A DNA stretch of 64,000 nt from Paramicrosporidium saccamoebae. Lineage: Eukaryota; Rozellomycota. Positions 1 through 15,454 of the stretch are shown in pieces. The stretch lies in assembly GCA_002794465.1 (NCBI GenBank), contig MTSL01000050.1, forward strand, positions 3,164 through 67,163, in the 5' to 3' direction. The notes below the pieces were generated by a model. The model searched no databases. It saw only the letters and a list, made by a program, of their open reading frames with translations, and was not told the origin of the DNA. Numbering within the stretch: position 1 is the first letter of the stretch; each line of letters begins with the position of its first letter. The position numbers and the translations under genes were made by a program.

Positions 1-3000
1 GGCGTTCATCTAGCAATGCTACTGACAATTGATGAACATCGCGTCCACAGGCAGAGGCCGCAAGCATTGTTTGACCGACGCAAATTTTGCTATCAATGAT
101 AAAGGCTTTGGTCAACTCGTTAACTCTCTGAGATTCCGAACCACTTTGTTTTGCCAGGCTATCTGTAAGTGTATTCTTTTGTTCAAGGATATCTCTTTTG
201 CGGCATAGTGCCAAGTAGGAATTTTTCATTTTCAAAAGCGCACTTGAAAATGAACGCCCGTTTTCAATCGCTCCATGAGTGATCTTGCTAAATTTTGCTA
301 AGTCTGTCTGTCGTTGTGCGTGCACCTGAAGAAGTACTCTGCAAATCCGATTTGCCCGAATACACATGACCTGCACGCCCTCTCTGGCATGAGTAACTCC
401 CAGATGGAATCTTTTAATAAATGCGACCAGATCAAAGACTTGACACCACAATTTTCGAGCTCTGTCAATTAAAATTCTTACAGTGGGCAAAAAATTTGTC
501 ACTCGATCGGAAACACAAACTAAGCGACTGCCAGTTGTTTTTCTGTTAGCTTCAATCAAACTCTGTAGAGCCTGAGTCTTTGCAAAGATCATTCCAATAA
601 TTTTGGAGACCTTGGTCATTTTTAAAGAAGTAACCTTGATAGATTGAACATTTTCAGCATTCCGAGCATTTAGGCCTTTCATCATTTCTCTACTTTTGCC
701 AACAAATTCTCGGATGCTTGTGTGATTCAGATACAGCCGGTTAACAGACATTTTAAGCGCCGTCCGATCCTTTGAGCACCTGCATTCTATGGAGGTTCTT
801 GTTTTGGACTGAATGAGCGATTGACTAGCCAGTGATTCGTTTTCTTTCTTCAGGTCTACGACCCGTCCTGAGATGTCTGAGAGAAGGACGCTCAATTTTT
901 TAAACCTGCCAGATATTAATTCAATGTGGCTTCGTAGATGTGATTCTCGGATCTTATCTTTATGCGATTGTTTCAAGTCCGTAGCAATTTTAATCCATGA
1001 TCGGTGGAACAGCACAACCCTCTCTTCGCACTGCTTGGAATTATGATGAAGCTTATCCACAAATTCCGACAAACTGTGGTGTCGACTTTTTAGTGTAGAT
1101 AAAAGCAACTTGAATGACTCGATACAGTGAGAAGAATTTCTATGCATTTGGGATAGCTCTTGAATAAGTCTCAACTGAGAATCAATCCTTGTAGCGGCCG
1201 TTTGTGTCTCATTGGATTTTAGTATAACGAGATTCCGGAGAGAATTTACCAAGGTAATTGCTTGGACGGACTGGTTTTTACAGGCCGTGACGATCACACG
1301 CGATCTAGCTAGATCAACGCTTTGTGAAGAGTTATTTTTGGTTAGACACTCATTTTTTTGCCGTAGTACATCTATCACAGAACGATAACTAGATATCAGC
1401 TCGGTGGCTTCCCGGATGCACACAGCGATATTCTTGCAGGTCGCCCGATGGCGGGACTCGCGTGCAATTACTCTATCCCCACGTCCTTCCAATTGATCCT
1501 TGCATCTTATGATTGCAGCCAGCTGATCTTTGAGTTGGTGCATTCCAGATCTGGCGGTCTGAATAAAATTAAAAGTCAGTAAGCGTCTTAGCTTGTCAGC
1601 GGCGAGCAAGTTCTCGATAGTAGTATTCTTGCTCTGCAGACTTGCAGAAAGTTGCGGTAATTTTATCAACACGTTCGAGGCCATCCTCCATCGTTTTTCA
1701 GCCGCGTCATTCTGTGCATGGTGCTCTTCTGATAACTTTTGTAAATGGCCTACGCTCGACAGTAGTCCTTTAATGACTTTTTGTGATTTTTCATCCTTAG
1801 ATCGACTCAGAGATTTTAACGCAACTAGTTTTTCAAGGTCATATTGGAGACGCTTCACAGAGCCATCTAGCAATTCCTTCCACTTAATAGAGTTTCTGGA
1901 TTCAGTTGAAGATGATATAACATCACGACGATCTGCATACTCAAGATCTCGGATCCTGGCCTCCTCGAGTGCTCTGAGTCGGCAAGTTTTTTCATCCATC
2001 TGCTTCGAATGCGCCTTGTATACCATTTTCATCGTTTGAACTAATTCTGAACACTTTAAAAGCTGCTGATACAGCATGAAATAGTTCCTTTGTGAGCGGA
2101 ACTTGCGATTTTTGCAAAATTCCTGCAGGGTCCTATATTTGTCGACCATTCCAGCCGTCGTTTGCATGAGCCGCCTTTCCCGGATAGAAATATTTGAGAC
2201 AAACAAAACATACTTGTTTCGAGACTCGAGGGCCGCAAATTGAAAGTAATCCCGCTGCTTTGTCATAGAAGCAAGACTTTTCTCCATGCGGTCTCTGTCG
2301 TAAATTGCATCGTCCAGTTCGAGTTGCAGATCGTCAATCCAATCACATGTCCGCTGATCGTCCTCTGTGTTTGATCCCGGATATTTGATTTCCTTCTGCT
2401 TTTGCAAATCAGTAAAGTCTTTGCAACATTTTGAAATCTTTTCCGCCAGAATACTTTGTCGATCACGCATCGGCGCCAGTGTCCTTAGACTGTTCGTGAT
2501 ATACGCCATTTGTCGGGCAACAAGGCTTTGAGTTTTCAGGTTGATTCGAGTTCTCGAGTTTGTTAAGCCTACTATCTTGGTCTGTGTATCTTTTAGAGAT
2601 TGTATGGCAGAAACGATGCCAGTGAGGAACTCGCGCTGACGTTGAATGCATTCTGTAGCGATTCTACTCGTAAAGTCGTCTTGAGGAGTAGTGGATTGGC
2701 TTTGGGCGGGATTCTGTGACCCACTTGCAATTTCAGGCATTTCCCTATCAGCTCTAACATAGCTGCTCCTTTCGCTTGTAGAATGCCGATATTTTCCAAG
2801 CAGGCTTCTCTGTTTGCAGAGAGACTCTCTAGACCTTTCCAATTTAGTCACCATCTGCTCGAGAAGAGCATCTCGTTGATGTAAACCTAGAGCGCAATCT
2901 TTTTGTTTAGAGTTTATGGATACCATCTCTCCCTCGAGATTTTGCACTTTCATCATGGCTTCGTCCAGTCTCTCGATAAGTTGTTGCTTTTCTTGCCGTA

Positions 3001-3523
3001 TCATTTCGTCTTTTCTGTCACCCAGTTTGTGTAGTTCCTGAATTTGCCGAGTTGCCTTCTCCAGCTCGATGTCAAGTAGCTCTTTGGAATGAAGAGACTG
3101 TTCAGCAATAATTGTATTTGCCCTCCGTTCTTGATTTATTTCTTGATGAACACTATGCATATCTTCAATGCATTTTCGGGACTTCAATAGTTGAGTTAGT
3201 AGTCTCCGATTTACAGCATCCAGACTTGAGTATTTTTCGCGATATACGGCACTTTCTGACTGATTCTCGCGAAGCTTTTGGTTGAGGTCGCCAATACGTT
3301 TCAGGTAGATGCGGCACTTTTCCAGCTCCAAAGTTAGGGTTTTGTTCATTTTGATGACCTCTGGGTAACACAAGGGCCCCTCGGCGCCGCTTGAGGGAGG
3401 ATTCCAATGTTGCTGGATTGATTGCCGGCCCTGTGGACAGTTGACAATCTTCAATACAGCCTCCTCGACGCTTTGGTCACCTGTGACGTTTATGCGATCC
3501 AAAAAGTCGGCAAATTTGAGCAT
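1..3523 (-). CDS. Large coiled-coil protein, 3' end off the window
   Basis: Reading the minus strand from an ATG at 3523 gives one reading frame that stays open to base 1 (about 1,174 codons) with no stop, so the gene continues beyond the left edge. The translated protein is almost entirely charged, Gln/Leu/Lys/Glu-rich heptad-like helix, typical of a long coiled coil. A short N-terminal segment (about residues 1-65) is less repetitive. I see no kinesin or myosin motor, CH domain, SMC hinge or Walker motif. No intron is needed, unlike many neighbours. The product could be a golgin-, spindle-pole- or cytoskeleton-type scaffold, but the sequence does not decide this and I assign no function. 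The frame is open a few codons upstream of 3523; that ATG is the first Met in frame. Confidence 0.8.
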   Translation of the reverse strand, partial: MLKFADFLDRINVTGDQSVEEAVLKIVNCPQGRQSIQQHWNPPSSGAEGPLCYPEVIKMNKTLTLELEKCRIYLKRIGDLNQKLRENQSESAVYREKYSSLDAVNRRLLTQLLKSRKCIEDMHSVHQEINQERRANTIIAEQSLHSKELLDIELEKATRQIQELHKLGDRKDEMIRQEKQQLIERLDEAMMKVQNLEGEMVSINSKQKDCALGLHQRDALLEQMVTKLERSRESLCKQRSLLGKYRHSTSERSSYVRADREMPEIASGSQNPAQSQSTTPQDDFTSRIATECIQRQREFLTGIVSAIQSLKDTQTKIVGLTNSRTRINLKTQSLVARQMAYITNSLRTLAPMRDRQSILAEKISKCCKDFTDLQKQKEIKYPGSNTEDDQRTCDWIDDLQLELDDAIYDRDRMEKSLASMTKQRDYFQFAALESRNKYVLFVSNISIRERRLMQTTAGMVDKYRTLQEFCKNRKFRSQRNYFMLYQQLLKCSELVQTMKMVYKAHSKQMDEKTCRLRALEEARIRDLEYADRRDVISSSTESRNSIKWKELLDGSVKRLQYDLEKLVALKSLSRSKDEKSQKVIKGLLSSVGHLQKLSEEHHAQNDAAEKRWRMASNVLIKLPQLSASLQSKNTTIENLLAADKLRRLLTFNFIQTARSGMHQLKDQLAAIIRCKDQLEGRGDRVIARESRHRATCKNIAVCIREATELISSYRSVIDVLRQKNECLTKNNSSQSVDLARSRVIVTACKNQSVQAITLVNSLRNLVILKSNETQTAATRIDSQLRLIQELSQMHRNSSHCIESFKLLLSTLKSRHHSLSEFVDKLHHNSKQCEERVVLFHRSWIKIATDLKQSHKDKIRESHLRSHIELISGRFKKLSVLLSDISGRVVDLKKENESLASQSLIQSKTRTSIECRCSKDRTALKMSVNRLYLNHTSIREFVGKSREMMKGLNARNAENVQSIKVTSLKMTKVSKIIGMIFAKTQALQSLIEANRKTTGSRLVCVSDRVTNFLPTVRILIDRARKLWCQVFDLVAFIKRFHLGVTHAREGVQVMCIRANRICRVLLQVHAQRQTDLAKFSKITHGAIENGRSFSSALLKMKNSYLALCRKRDILEQKNTLTDSLAKQSGSESQRVNELTKAFIIDSKICVGQTMLAASACGRDVHQLSVALLDER

Positions 3524-3764
3524 TTGTTGCTTACTTGCCTCCCCTATGGCTAAATACCTGTTACACGAGGTGTTTATATGTATACGACTTTTGATTGGAT
3601 AATCTCATGAAATGTTTCTGCATGACCTAAACCAATCAGGCTGAATGGCAAGCTAAAATTCTCGTTTTGCAAGGCTTTGCCAAGTATGTAGCCGTATTAC
3701 ACTCTGAACATTTGTATGTGCCAAAGCGGCAAGGTTATGATGGTTATGGAGAGAGTATGAATGA

Positions 3765-4219
3765 TTAAAATTTAAGAGTATTTGGTTTTGAAGACGCTGA
3801 ACTTTCGTCACTCCAAAGATGACCACAAGACGAGTTGCAGCATACAAAATACAGCGTCATTGGCGTGTCTCTTCGTCTGTCATGAGATTGAAAGAACACG
3901 GCCTCCCCGAAACTGCATTGAGGACAGGGCCGTCGCGTCGTCCTCGGTAGAGTCGGATCTGCAGACAAGCCACTTACAGCATGTGTTCTTTCTCTATACA
4001 ATTATTTTGTCACAAATGGCAAGAGGTACAGAGGCTGCGAGATAATGTTGTTGCGATATACACAGTGTTGACCAGCCTCCTCTTGATGATCACAGTTTCG
4101 GCATGCAAACAATAAAACGCGACTTGCGCGGTCTTCCTTTGGATATAACATGTTGTTACTGAGGGTTACTGGAAAACTTAAAGAAAGTACCATTCAGGAC
4201 AGAACCTAATAGTAGACAT
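3765..4219 (-). CDS. RPB9: RNA polymerase II subunit RPB9, three exons
   Basis: RPB9 is the two-zinc-ribbon subunit of RNA polymerase II that affects start-site choice, fidelity and transcript cleavage. Exons on the minus strand are 4219-4191, 4158-4030 and 3993-3765; the 32-nt and 36-nt introns start GTAC. The spliced product is about 129 residues. The N-terminal ribbon reads [15 protein letters not shown], with its second pair CRNC about 20 residues on. The linker to DPTLPRT is exactly the family length (19 residues between VYR and DPTLP). The C-terminal TFIIS-like ribbon has CPQC, then [13 protein letters not shown] and FVCCNSSC. The first ribbon is completed only after splicing, which supports the exon choice. 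The start lies 55 bp from the divergent DHX16 start. Confidence 0.92.
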
Positions 4220-6969
<2,750 letters not shown>

Positions 6970-7093
6970 ATAAATGGCATTCAGCCAATAATATCTGATC
7001 GGCTGTCTATCCTTTTCTGGAAGGATTGGATTGGTCTCTGCCCAACAGCCCAGGTTGAAAGCAGAGGAATGGTCCATTCTCAGATGTCTGTAG

Positions 7094-9557
<2,464 letters not shown>

Positions 9558-9643
9558 GAATCGGAATGACCAAAAATAATAGGCCAAGATATTTGTTGAC
9601 AATAGTAAAAATGGGCTAAGTGTAAGAGAGTGTATATAGGTGC

Positions 9644-9850
9644 GACGTAGAAGACTAATTAGCATGTCCTGTGGAAATAGTTCCCTAGTCTGGAGAAGAC
9701 GTATCTGTGCCAGAATGGATCGCTTTTCTGGGTATTTGAGGACAATAAGATGTGTATCCATACTGTTACGGGATTAGCAGTAAACAAGCCCCTTTCCCAT
9801 TTCTTCTCGCCTGACAAAGTCCGTGGTATTATCCTCACTACGCGACATAG
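9644..9850 (+). repeat. Dispersed intergenic repeat, copy A
   Basis: About 207 bp of non-coding sequence that recurs at 12332-12533 (same strand) and, shortened, at 16985-17100 (opposite strand). It runs from GACGTAGAAG to CGCGACATAG. Shared blocks include TTCCCTAGT.TGGAGAAGAC, GGGTATTTGAGGACA and GAGATGTGTATCC-like segments. The two ends are imperfect inverted matches (TGACGTAG against TGTCGCGTAG), as in a short non-autonomous element, but I see no clear target-site duplication. Confidence 0.75.
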
Positions 9851-10140
9851 GAATCAAGGACCCCAACAAAGGGTCTACTACTAGACAGTATGCACTTATA
9901 ATTGACAGCCTCAATACATATCTCATAATCCTGGTAGGTATCTCACAATCCATCCAAACAACCATGTTATACTACAATCCAGATAACTATGCTATCCCAT
10001 AAGTTCTAACAAGGACATTTTCTCCGCTTATCAACAAAGTCTCCATTACAAGCTTCACGAGGAATTTCAATAAAAGGTATCGGCCTTAATTTTTGCAGGC
10101 TTTTATTGCAAGGGCACCATTCGGGCCTGACCATTAGCGG
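9851..10140. other. Intergenic, nothing recognised
   Basis: AT-leaning spacer between repeat copy A and the phosphoesterase gene. I find no ORF with a conserved domain, no tRNA-like fold and no strong promoter motif. It must contain the promoter of the downstream gene. Confidence 0.5.
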
Positions 10141-12225
10141 ATGCAACTAGCATTGCTCTGCATAGGCCTATGCATTTGGGCCATTGCCCTGTACACTCAC
10201 CTAAGACGAGAGCAGAGTAATCCTCTAAAGTCATTTATCGGGTGGCTGCGGGAAGATGCGAGTCTTGGTCACTATGCCGAATTCAATTCCAAATTGACAC
10301 CCGGAAAGACCACGGATCATCTCTTTTGGTTTGTGCAGGTTTCTGATATCCATGTCAACCATTTTGGACACGGATTTGGTTCGGAGCATTTGGAATACTT
10401 TCTCCGAGAGACGCTCCCTATTATATCGCCCCTTTTTGTCGTCGCTACAGGAGATTTGACTGACGCAAAGGATAGTCCTGGTTTGGGTTCAAAGCAGCAT
10501 AGGGTGGAATGGGAGACGTATCAAAAATTGCTTCAACGTTCAGGCGTCTATGACCGTCCCAACTTTTGGTTTGACATTCGCGGAAATCACGACTGCTTCG
10601 ACGTGCCAGGATGGTCCAGCGCCCAGAACCTATTCTCTCACTATTCGAAAATGAAATCCTCAAGTTATAGTCATATTTTCAAATTGCCGTTCGGCAAGTA
10701 TGGTCTTATCGCAGTGGACGGATGTCCCGAATATGGACCGTCTCGCCCGTTCAATTTTTTTGGAGCTCTTACGACAAACAAAATGGATGTCCTCGAGCAA
10801 CAACTGAATGAAATGAAGGCCGAAGACGTCAGACATACCTTTGTCATTAGCCATTATCCTATCGTAACCATGCAGTTTCAGAAAACGACTTCCGGGAGAT
10901 CATTCGCTGAACTGAGTTCTCAAGTAACAGCGTATTTGTCTGGTCACCTTCATCGGATCGTCGCTGGTCTAGGGCGTGAGATTTATGCGCGTCAAGGCAG
11001 CGGGTTTTTGGACTTGGAAGTGAATGACTTGAAAGACCATCGCATAATACGGATCGCTGCTGTAGACCATGATGTTTTTTCTTTTATTGATGTGGAGGTT
11101 GATGCGACGCCAATGATTTTAATCACCAATCCACCCAGCTCAAAGTTCCTAGTCCCCAGACACGAAGATGTAAGGACTGCACACAGATCGACGCACTTTC
11201 GTGCCTTGATATTTAGCAAAGACAAGATTGTCTCAAACTGGATGTCGGTTGACGATGGCCCACAAGTTCCACTTTTAAGAGTCTCTCCTGAGGCTCCTCT
11301 CTATGTTGCCGAGTGGGATCCATCTCAAATCGGTCCCGGAAGTCACAAAGTTACTGTTTTTGCAAAGAACTCTAGAGGCCAAACGCAAACAGTGACTCAG
11401 CCATTTTCTTTAGATGGCACAGAAACTCGAATTGGCAGCTTTGGTGAGTGGTTGTGCTTGTTAAACTTTGAAGGATTGGTAAAAGGACTTTACTGGTCCT
11501 CTTATATGGCGCTCCTTTTTGGGTTTTTGGTTGTGCCCTATTTATGGACCACTTACAAGATTAAACGCGGCACTTGGTCTTCTTGGAAACATTCCTCAAT
11601 CAAAAGCGTCCGGGATACTCGTACATCTCTGGCTTCCATGCATTGCTTTGGGTTCCTGTCGAGATGGCCCATGTGGGCCCTGTCAAGCCTGTGGCTTCGC
11701 CTATGCATGTCTTCACAGGACGTCTGGACATTTTGGCCCTTCTTGCTTTATACTTTGTATGCTCCGATTGGACCATTGGTAGTGGCCTGTTTGGGTTCCA
11801 CAGATCTCAAGTCATCTTTATTCTTTCCATGGGGGATTTGGTTATCCGATTTCGGCTGGACAAGACTACTGGATACTTGGACATATTCTGCCTTTTCCAT
11901 GGCTTTCCAAGTCGTGCCCTCGTATATTCTTGCGAGTCTTTTGTGGACCGGACCCGAGTTGTACTGGCAATGCCATAGAATACCTTCATCATCTGATCAT
12001 CTACATCCTATTGCTATCCGCCCCTACCACTGCAGAGCTTGGTTCCGTGTCCTGGGAGTTCTTTGGTGGGTACTCTGTGCCTTTAAATGCGGAACCTTGG
12101 TCAGGACTTATGGCTGGATGGCTCTAATGTTTGGATTTGGGTTTTCTTGGCATCTTATTTTCGTCACCGTTAGCATGATTTTTGCCCTCCGATCATCTCG
12201 CATGAAATTTAAAAAATACACATAA
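10141..12225 (+). CDS. TMEM62-like membrane metallophosphoesterase
   Basis: Single-exon gene, 694 residues. An N-terminal hydrophobic segment (residues 1-19) is followed by a calcineurin-like phosphoesterase domain. Its metal-binding motifs are all present: SDIHVNHFG (D-x-H), ATGDLTDAK (GDxxD), RGNHDCFD (GNHD), SHYPIV and SGHLHR (GHxH). A beta-rich middle region and several transmembrane segments (about residues 450-685) follow, matching the order in TMEM62. The substrate of TMEM62-family proteins is not established, so only the fold and likely metal-dependent phosphoester hydrolysis are claimed. Repeats A and B flank the gene on both sides. Confidence 0.85.
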   Translation: MQLALLCIGLCIWAIALYTHLRREQSNPLKSFIGWLREDASLGHYAEFNSKLTPGKTTDHLFWFVQVSDIHVNHFGHGFGSEHLEYFLRETLPIISPLFVVATGDLTDAKDSPGLGSKQHRVEWETYQKLLQRSGVYDRPNFWFDIRGNHDCFDVPGWSSAQNLFSHYSKMKSSSYSHIFKLPFGKYGLIAVDGCPEYGPSRPFNFFGALTTNKMDVLEQQLNEMKAEDVRHTFVISHYPIVTMQFQKTTSGRSFAELSSQVTAYLSGHLHRIVAGLGREIYARQGSGFLDLEVNDLKDHRIIRIAAVDHDVFSFIDVEVDATPMILITNPPSSKFLVPRHEDVRTAHRSTHFRALIFSKDKIVSNWMSVDDGPQVPLLRVSPEAPLYVAEWDPSQIGPGSHKVTVFAKNSRGQTQTVTQPFSLDGTETRIGSFGEWLCLLNFEGLVKGLYWSSYMALLFGFLVVPYLWTTYKIKRGTWSSWKHSSIKSVRDTRTSLASMHCFGFLSRWPMWALSSLWLRLCMSSQDVWTFWPFLLYTLYAPIGPLVVACLGSTDLKSSLFFPWGIWLSDFGWTRLLDTWTYSAFSMAFQVVPSYILASLLWTGPELYWQCHRIPSSSDHLHPIAIRPYHCRAWFRVLGVLWWVLCAFKCGTLVRTYGWMALMFGFGFSWHLIFVTVSMIFALRSSRMKFKKYT

Positions 12226-12331
12226 ATATATGAGCGAGTTGGAGAGTAGGCGACTCGAGAGCTTTGATTTGTTATATACCCACAGAAAGCAAAGTTTTTA
12301 ATAAAGGCCCTGTTAAGCAGCGTCCTCTTAT

Positions 12332-12533
12332 GACGTAGAAGGCTGATTAGCATGTCTTTTGGAAATGGTTCCCTAGTTTGGAGAAGACCTAGTTGTGTGC
12401 TAGAGTGGAGCGCTTTACTGGGTATTTGAGGACAGTGAGATGTGTATCCATCCTATTATAGAATTAACAGTAAACAAACCCCCCTTTCCCGCTTGACAAA
12501 GTCTGTGGTATTACCCCCCACCACGCGACACAG
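12332..12533 (+). repeat. Dispersed intergenic repeat, copy B
   Basis: About 202 bp, clearly alignable with copy A over its whole length (TGACGTAGAAGG to ACGCGACACAG). A short GAGAGTAGGCGA-TTC motif stands just after the upstream stop codon near 12243 and recurs after the LSC2 stop at 16935, next to copy C. The rest of the 12226-12652 spacer shows no gene. Confidence 0.75.
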
Positions 12534-12652
12534 AGGATGGTGACCTATAAATGCACCTTTAATGAGACCGATTCGTTCATCAATAGACTCTTTATTTTTG
12601 GTCCGTTGTATGCTAACTCTCACATAAGTATGATTTATTACATCGAACTAAT

Positions 12653-13720
12653 TCATTCACTGCGTGGAATCGTTTCATTCTTAACTGGAAGATCCATTGT
12701 GTTCTGTAGATGCCATACCTGTGGACTTCCCCCCACTGAAAATTCTAAATCCTCTGTCGTGATCGAGTCCCAGAATTTGTAGACCATCATGACGGAGAGC
12801 AATATGAACATTGATCCGAGAAACATTCCATCAACATAGTGCACTGCAAAGCGACAGATGTGATTCGAAAATGCGAAAATGCAGGTTATTCCCATTCCAA
12901 AGAACATGAGTCCGAAGAAAATGTCACCAATCGGCCAGCGATCATGAAGAGTGTTAAGGACGAGAAAGATTTGAAGGATGACGTACAGCGCCAAGCAGGC
13001 CCCATTGAAGATGAACATGAGAATGTACAAGATCAGAGGGTTGTTGGGGTTCATTCCAGCTACTCCAAGGAAGGTTGCAATGGCAATAAAATACGCACCG
13101 CCTGCAAACAACAGCGACGCCATCCTAAAACTCTGCAAAATGAGTTACCATGACGCAATTCCATACCCAGACGCTGGCTTTTGTTCCGTCTTCGGCCCAT
13201 TGAAATCCAACGAATCCGTTCAACAGCAGGATTGAGAACGAGGCGGTAACAGCTGCTACATGTCCGGCTGCAAAGAACTAGAATAATTACATGTGGCCAC
13301 ATAAAGATGCACCTACCTTATAGAAGCCTACGGATATGGGGATAATATTTGTTGCCAATAAAAGTTCGAGCGTTACGGAAGCAGCATACAGATAGAAAAA
13401 TATGACCATCTCTTTGCGACCTACGCATATCAATTACAGTGTGCCTCCATACCCACTGCAGTATACTTGCTTTTGATGTGCATAATCATAATCAAGGTCA
13501 TCAGGAGGGCACAGACATCAACTGCCAACACGGCTAGGACTATTTAGCATTTGGACCAAAGGCAAATACATGGTTGGAATAGCAGAAAGTTTCTAATGCC
13601 GATATTTCGAGAATAACATTGAGGGTCGCCTAGGCCCAATGCTGGGCAGACTGTAAGAGAGGCTCGGTTGCAAATCCAAGCAAAGTCTCCAAAGCGGAAG
13701 CTGGGCGGGCTAGCAGCCAT
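12653..13720 (-). CDS. CHS7: Chitin synthase export chaperone Chs7
   Basis: Chs7-family proteins are polytopic ER membrane chaperones needed for folding and ER exit of chitin synthase. Five exons on the minus strand (13720-13570, 13539-13453, 13420-13317, 13277-13167, 13132-12653) give 310 residues; introns are 30-39 nt. Family hallmarks: the Cys-rich N-terminus ending DPQCYSRNI and FQP, the HIKSKYTAVGRKEM segment between TM1 and TM2, GFVGFQWAEDGT, and the late HDRWPIGDIFFG and YKFWDSIT segments. About seven hydrophobic helices are visible. The exon joints restore conserved residues (for example AVG-RKE). The same window holds a chitin-synthase-like protein (29980-32484) that could be a client, but that is inference. 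Confidence 0.9.
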
Positions 13721-14217
13721 GACAACTTGCAATTAGTGCTACAGATGGTGTAAACACTACACAAGTTGAGCCGCAGATTAGCTACAACCGACAGCCAATC
13801 ACAAACTGCCCGAGTCATATATGTTGCGTGGGTGGGGTAAGACGGCATACTTTGTTAAGGGGGGAGAGAGAGAGTTCGTTTATCATCGGTTAGAATATAC
13901 TTTTATAGTTTCCCTAGTCCTATTATCAGTGATACGTGAAGAGTCAATCCACCACATCACGCAAGTATAGCACACATAGCGTAACACTTCCCAAGCGGCA
14001 GTTTAATGACGTGTACCAAGCACACTTGTTGATTTTTTTTACAAAAGGATGGTCAGTCAGGGAATAGTAGTGTTTTCATTAGAATATGCTCTGTGCATAG
14101 CTTCTAAAGTAGCAAATATATTCTTGCATCATACTGACAAGAACCCCCGGTGCATTCGGTTGTTTTATAGGGTCGGATTAGAAAAAATTTCATGGGATTC
14201 TAAACATTCTATAACTA
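13721..14217. other. Intergenic, about 0.5 kb
   Basis: Spacer between two minus-strand genes. It holds a GA-rich run (GGGGAGAGAGAGAG near 13861) on the likely promoter side of CHS7. No conserved ORF, RNA gene or copy of the dispersed repeat is seen. Confidence 0.5.
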
Positions 14218-15292
14218 TCACTCTATACCGCTACCTGGCTTCTTCATACTAGACTCTTTCATATATTCGTATCCAATAAAGGCTACCGAGGATACCGGTA
14301 CCCTTATTAGCAGTCGCGGCTTTAATCCTTTGTACAAGCCGGCAATCCCTTCCTTGACAAAGACCTCTCTCAGTAATTTCCAGTAGCCGCTCGACAAGGC
14401 CCGCTTATCGGTTCTTTCATTGACTTCCAACAGTTGAAGTCGCGTTTTGGCGACCTCCAGCGGATTCACTGCCACATAGCCGGCCGCTCCAGCAAATCCT
14501 CCGCTAACAAGGTGGGCCATAATCTTCAGACTGCCACCTTGATGATAACTTCCGGCATCTGAGACGTGGAATCCAGCCCACCGGTAGGCTTTAAAGATCA
14601 CTGACTTGCATGCCTCGTAGCTGGCCCACCAAACGGCCGATCCGGGCCCGTAAACCAATATGTAGGGTCCAAATCCACGGTAGAATCCCTTAACGCCCTC
14701 GGTCTGATAAATATGGCTGCAGATTCGGGATCCAGATGAGTTTATAGCCGAGTGGTGAGAGCTCATGGCCGATTGCACTTGAAGACGCTGAGTAACGATA
14801 TCAGTAGGCAGATAGGTTAGAGCTGCAGTGGCCTCAGACACGACTCCAGCGGTTGCATTTGACATGAATCCTACCAGTCAGATGGCTCCACCTACAAATA
14901 CCTAGGAAAGATGCCAGCCTAGGAGACGAATCTTTGGGTATTAACTTTCGAAGTTGCTCGTTTGTATATTCGTAGGAGGAATAGTATAGAAACTGACCTG
15001 GGAAGTGACCAATTGCATTGACACTGAATCCGCGGAAGAGACCTGTGGGTGTCAGAATTTATGCACGCTGCCTACCTCGGACTCCTTCACGTCGGAAAAT
15101 GTCCATAAGTAGTCGCCGCACACGAACCCGCCCTTGGTCCAATTTGTCAGCCTGTAGCCTCGTGGCTAGGAGGTCGGATGGATATAGAAGGAGGTCTACT
15201 GCGAGGACGTACATGGTGCTGTTTATCAAAAACGAAGAGCTATCCAAATCGCTCCATGTGAGGGAGTGCTTAGGATAGTGTTCATTCTCCAT
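14218..15292 (-). CDS. Mitochondrial carrier, SLC25A44-like
   Basis: Three exons on the minus strand (15292-15076, 15042-14902, 14870-14218; introns of 33 and 31 nt) give 336 residues, the usual length of a mitochondrial carrier. The three repeats carry the Px[D/E]xx[K/R] signature: YPSDLLATRLQ, LPTDIVTQRLQ and NPLEVAKTRLQ. The N-terminal WSDLDSSSF lead-in and the first repeat resemble SLC25A44, reported as a branched-chain amino acid carrier. Substrate is not proven here; related sub-families are possible. The second splice joins FLG to FMSNATAG, which restores the third-helix glycine context. It is divergent from the LSC2 gene (162 bp between starts). Confidence 0.82.
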
Positions 15293-15454
15293 GCTCCCGG
15301 TGAACCGAAGAATCCCTGGGATGCGCCTGCGTCAACTTGGGTTGCTACACTTGTTGTTTAATAAATGTTCATCTTTCTGATCTTACACCTCATTTCGCGA
15401 ATAGGTTTGGGATGAATTACTGCACGAATCCCCGGCGGTGGTAGAAAACTTGCA

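Noticed and set aside
1593-2039. 148-codon plus-strand ORF
   Set aside because: Lies antisense inside the continuous coiled-coil frame; low-complexity Ser/Phe composition of a shadow.
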